A DNA stretch of 7,004 bases. Source: Oscillospiraceae bacterium (GTDB lineage Bacteria > Bacillota > Clostridia > Oscillospirales > Ruminococcaceae). Position numbers and translations under genes: made by a program. The stretch is from positions 1 through 7,004 of the forward strand of contig CAADWC010000052.1 of NCBI GenBank assembly GCA_900752625.1, given 5' to 3'. Each line of letters begins with the position of its first letter. Position 1 is the first letter of the stretch. Positions 5,845 through 7,004 of the stretch are shown here, piece by piece. The notes under the pieces are model-generated. The model had not been told where the DNA came from, ran no database searches, and saw nothing but the letters and a program-made list of their open reading frames with translations.

Positions 5845-6696
5845 TTACAATTTAAAATTCTTTTCAACAGCGTCTTCCATTTCCTCAATTATCGATTGGA
5901 CCTCGCTGTCGGAATAACTGTCACCATCCCATATCTCATGCGCAGAAACCGCCTGCCATACCAGCATGGCCATTCCTCCCGACGCTTTTTTTCCAAGAGA
6001 CTTCGCCTTGCGGACAAGCACCGTTTCACGGGGATTATAAATAAGGTCAAATACTGCGTCGCTGGCTCCGATTATACCGTCGGCAACGGGACAGCCGTCA
6101 ACCCTGGGATACATTCCGACAGGACAGGCGTTTACAAGCAGGTCATAGCGCTTAGTGTCGTCAATTTTATCCACAGTAACAATAGTTATTTCAGCGTCCG
6201 GCTTCATTGCCCGTATTTCCTTTTCAGCCTGCACTGCAAGCGGCAGATCGCTTTCAAGCACGGCAATATTCAGATCGGCTCCTGCCAGAGCGGACTCGAT
6301 AGCAATCATTCTTCCGACTCCACCGCAGCCTATAAGCAGGACCCTGCCCGAAAGCCTGGCTCCCATAGCTCTTACAGTATGCAGAAATCCGTCACAGTCG
6401 GTATTATATCCGGTAAGTACGCCGTTTTTATTGTCAACGCAATTGACCGAATTGTATCTCTTTGCAGATTCGTCTAGCCTGTCGAGATATTTTATTATCT
6501 CGACCTTGTGGGGAATAGTTATATTGTACCCGCTCAGAGAATTCAGGTATTCCGCCTTTTGAACAAGACCGCCGGCAGTAGTCTCGACTATTTCATACTG
6601 ATACTCCCGCCCTCTCAGCTCAAAAAGCCTGGCGTGAATAGGCGGCGACATCGTGTGCTTTAAAGACTCTCCTAAAATAGCATATTTTCTTGACAT
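5845..6696 (-). CDS. aroE: Shikimate dehydrogenase
   Basis: AroE reduces 3-dehydroshikimate to shikimate. From the ATG at 6696 the protein is 283 residues, the usual length. Visible motifs: KHTMSPPIH (13-21, the shikimate-contact SxS loop as TxS), GYNITIPHK (56-64) with catalytic Lys64, Asn85 in NSVNC, GYNTDCDG (96-103) with catalytic Asp100, the Rossmann GCGGVGR (123-129), NACPVGMYP, DLIYNPRET, and GMAMLVWQ (241-248) with Gln248. Two departures from the family stand out: IHN reads IHA, and the basic NRTxxR/K clamp that recognises the NADP phosphate is missing, with VLESDLP at the end of the second Rossmann strand. That raises the possibility of NAD use. Starts at 6708 (ATG, four residues more) and 6762 (TTG) are possible; 6696 is chosen because homologues begin MxxKYAxxG and because of the hairpin described for 6706-6727. 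Followed by aroK. Confidence 0.95.
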   Translation of the reverse strand: MSRKYAILGESLKHTMSPPIHARLFELRGREYQYEIVETTAGGLVQKAEYLNSLSGYNITIPHKVEIIKYLDRLDESAKRYNSVNCVDNKNGVLTGYNTDCDGFLHTVRAMGARLSGRVLLIGCGGVGRMIAIESALAGADLNIAVLESDLPLAVQAEKEIRAMKPDAEITIVTVDKIDDTKRYDLLVNACPVGMYPRVDGCPVADGIIGASDAVFDLIYNPRETVLVRKAKSLGKKASGGMAMLVWQAVSAHEIWDGDSYSDSEVQSIIEEMEDAVEKNFKL

Positions 6697-6705
6697 TTTT
6701 ATAAC

Positions 6706-6738
6706 CATTTTCCCTAGTGGGAAAATGCACCTCCTTTT
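6706..6738 (-). promoter_or_regulatory. Shine-Dalgarno plus hairpin that decides the AroE start
   Basis: On the minus strand a strong AAAAGGAGGTG (6728-6738) is followed at once by a perfect 9-bp hairpin (arms 6719-6727 and 6706-6714, loop 6715-6718), then GTTATAAAA and the ATG at 6696. Unfolded, AGGAGG is 33 nt from that ATG, too far to work well; folded, the hairpin removes 22 nt and leaves 11. The alternative ATG at 6708 is buried in the 3' arm of the stem. This favours 6696 as the start. Confidence 0.6.
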
Positions 6739-6797
6739 GGTATTTTGTGATTTTCGCAGCAAATTCCCGAACTAATTCGGGAAAACAAAGCTTTCAT
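6714..6797 (-). CDS. Possible leader peptide upstream of aroE
   Basis: A 27-codon frame starts at an ATG (6795-6797) with AGGA three bases upstream, a tight spacing, and ends at a TAG (6714-6716) at the loop of the hairpin next to the AroE start. The predicted peptide begins MKALFSRISSG and has a CC pair but no run of Phe, Tyr or Trp, so a classical aromatic attenuator is not supported. Ribosomes on it would cover the aroE Shine-Dalgarno and open the hairpin, so it could couple or hinder AroE translation. It may equally be a chance frame. Confidence 0.25.
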   Translation of the reverse strand: MKALFSRISSGICCENHKIPKGGAFSH

Positions 6798-6884
6798 TCT
6801 TCCTGCGGTTGCCAGCCGCTGTTTCTGCGACAGCGCCGAACAATAAGCTTATAAAGCTTCAAACGGCATCTCCTATACCTTTTT

Positions 6885-6913
6885 ATTATATAGTTATTTA
6901 AGACTTATGTCAA
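6885..6913 (-). promoter_or_regulatory. Consensus sigma-A promoter of aroE-aroK
   Basis: On the minus strand, TTGACA (6908-6913) and TATAAT (6885-6890) are both perfect and 17 bp apart. The start point should be near 6878, giving a leader of about 180 nt before the AroE ATG at 6696. A full-consensus promoter for a biosynthetic pair suggests that control acts after initiation, within the leader. Confidence 0.88.
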
Positions 6914-7004
6914 GGCACATTTTAACAGAGCGTGTTCATAAAACTGTAGGTTTGTCAATGAAGCGTTACAAAGGATTCAGAAAATTTCGCCGGTAGTTAA
7001 GAAA
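6914..7004. other. Right-end stretch upstream of the aroE promoter
   Basis: No gene or clear regulatory site is supported. A second minus-strand TTGACA lies at 6953-6958 but has no -10 at the right distance. A 12-codon plus-strand frame (6958-6996) encodes a very basic peptide and is not credible alone. Confidence 0.4.

Larger units (their letters stand above)
6697..6878 (-). promoter_or_regulatory. Structured aroE leader RNA, class unknown
   Basis: The leader contains a series of short perfect inverted repeats: AAGCTT pairs at 6845-6859; CGCTGT/ACAGCG at 6817-6835; GCGG/CCGC at 6805-6819, which overlaps and so excludes the previous one; TTCCCGAA/TTCGGGAA at 6764-6783; and CATTTTCCC/GGGAAAATG at 6706-6727. 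The last two share TTTTCCC and GGGAA segments that could cross-pair. I do not recognise a known riboswitch. A small reading frame of 27 codons (6714-6797) crosses the last two hairpins. Regulation is inferred from structure alone. Confidence 0.45.

Noticed and set aside
5896..6562. Long plus-strand frames opposite aroE
   Set aside because: They are antisense shadows of a gene with full family motifs; their proteins show no domain pattern and no ribosome site.
6697..6762. AroE start at the TTG (6762), adding 22 residues
   Set aside because: The extension would read through the Shine-Dalgarno and the hairpin, is unlike AroE N-termini, and has no ribosome site of its own.
6803..6835. Possible T-box motif in the aroE leader (minus-strand UGGCAACCGC resembles UGGNACCGC)
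   Set aside because: The match needs an inserted base, the motif lies only about 65 nt after the predicted transcription start so there is no room for a specifier stem, and no terminator/antiterminator pair follows.
6958..6996. Plus-strand 12-residue basic frame MKRYKGFRKFRR
   Set aside because: Too short to judge, weak ribosome site and no promoter seen.
1..7004. Mobile element, CRISPR array, tRNA or rRNA
   Set aside because: No transposase or integrase motifs, no regularly spaced repeats, and no cloverleaf or rRNA-like segments were found on either strand by reading.

Overview
The window looks like chromosome from a low-to-mid GC anaerobic Gram-positive, most likely a gut or rumen Clostridia of the Ruminococcus/Oscillospiraceae type. 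The pointers are sigma-A-type promoters with consensus TTGACA/TATAAT boxes, AGGAGG-like ribosome sites, frequent GTG and TTG starts, a Clostridia-style solute-binding lipoprotein, and a relative of the oxygen-sensitive class III ribonucleotide reductase. This is inference from content; no rRNA or phylogenetic marker is present. There is no mobile element, CRISPR array or tRNA.

Layout. Left end (1-201): no supportable gene. At 202-474 on the minus strand is a 90-residue protein that looks like a free-standing NrdD-type glycyl-radical domain. Its promoter (557-585) has a near-perfect NrdR box filling the spacer between -35 and -10. A divergent plus-strand block starts from an extended -10 promoter near 758-785: a two-TM sensor with a Cache-like outer region and a degenerate GGDEF domain (828-2312), a family 1 solute-binding lipoprotein without permease or ATPase genes (2355-3626), and a Sir2 NAD-dependent deacylase (3649-4359). 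A separate promoter (4376-4404) and a TTG start serve a zinc-ribbon membrane protein (4434-5246). A bidirectional terminator (5290-5328) separates this from a minus-strand shikimate pair, aroE (5845-6696) then aroK (5330-5830), driven by a consensus promoter at 6885-6913 through a structured leader of about 180 nt.

How the parts may work together. The sensor and the orphan binding protein form a plausible ligand-sensing pair at the cell surface, with the sirtuin co-transcribed; the link is inferred from gene order only. AroE and AroK catalyse consecutive steps (3-dehydroshikimate to shikimate to shikimate 3-phosphate). The glycyl-radical miniprotein is probably tied to dNTP supply through NrdR.

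The two strongest points for follow-up are the NrdR-box-controlled NrdD-like miniprotein, and the aroE leader, where a perfect hairpin sits between a strong Shine-Dalgarno and the start codon and would bring them to normal spacing when folded.
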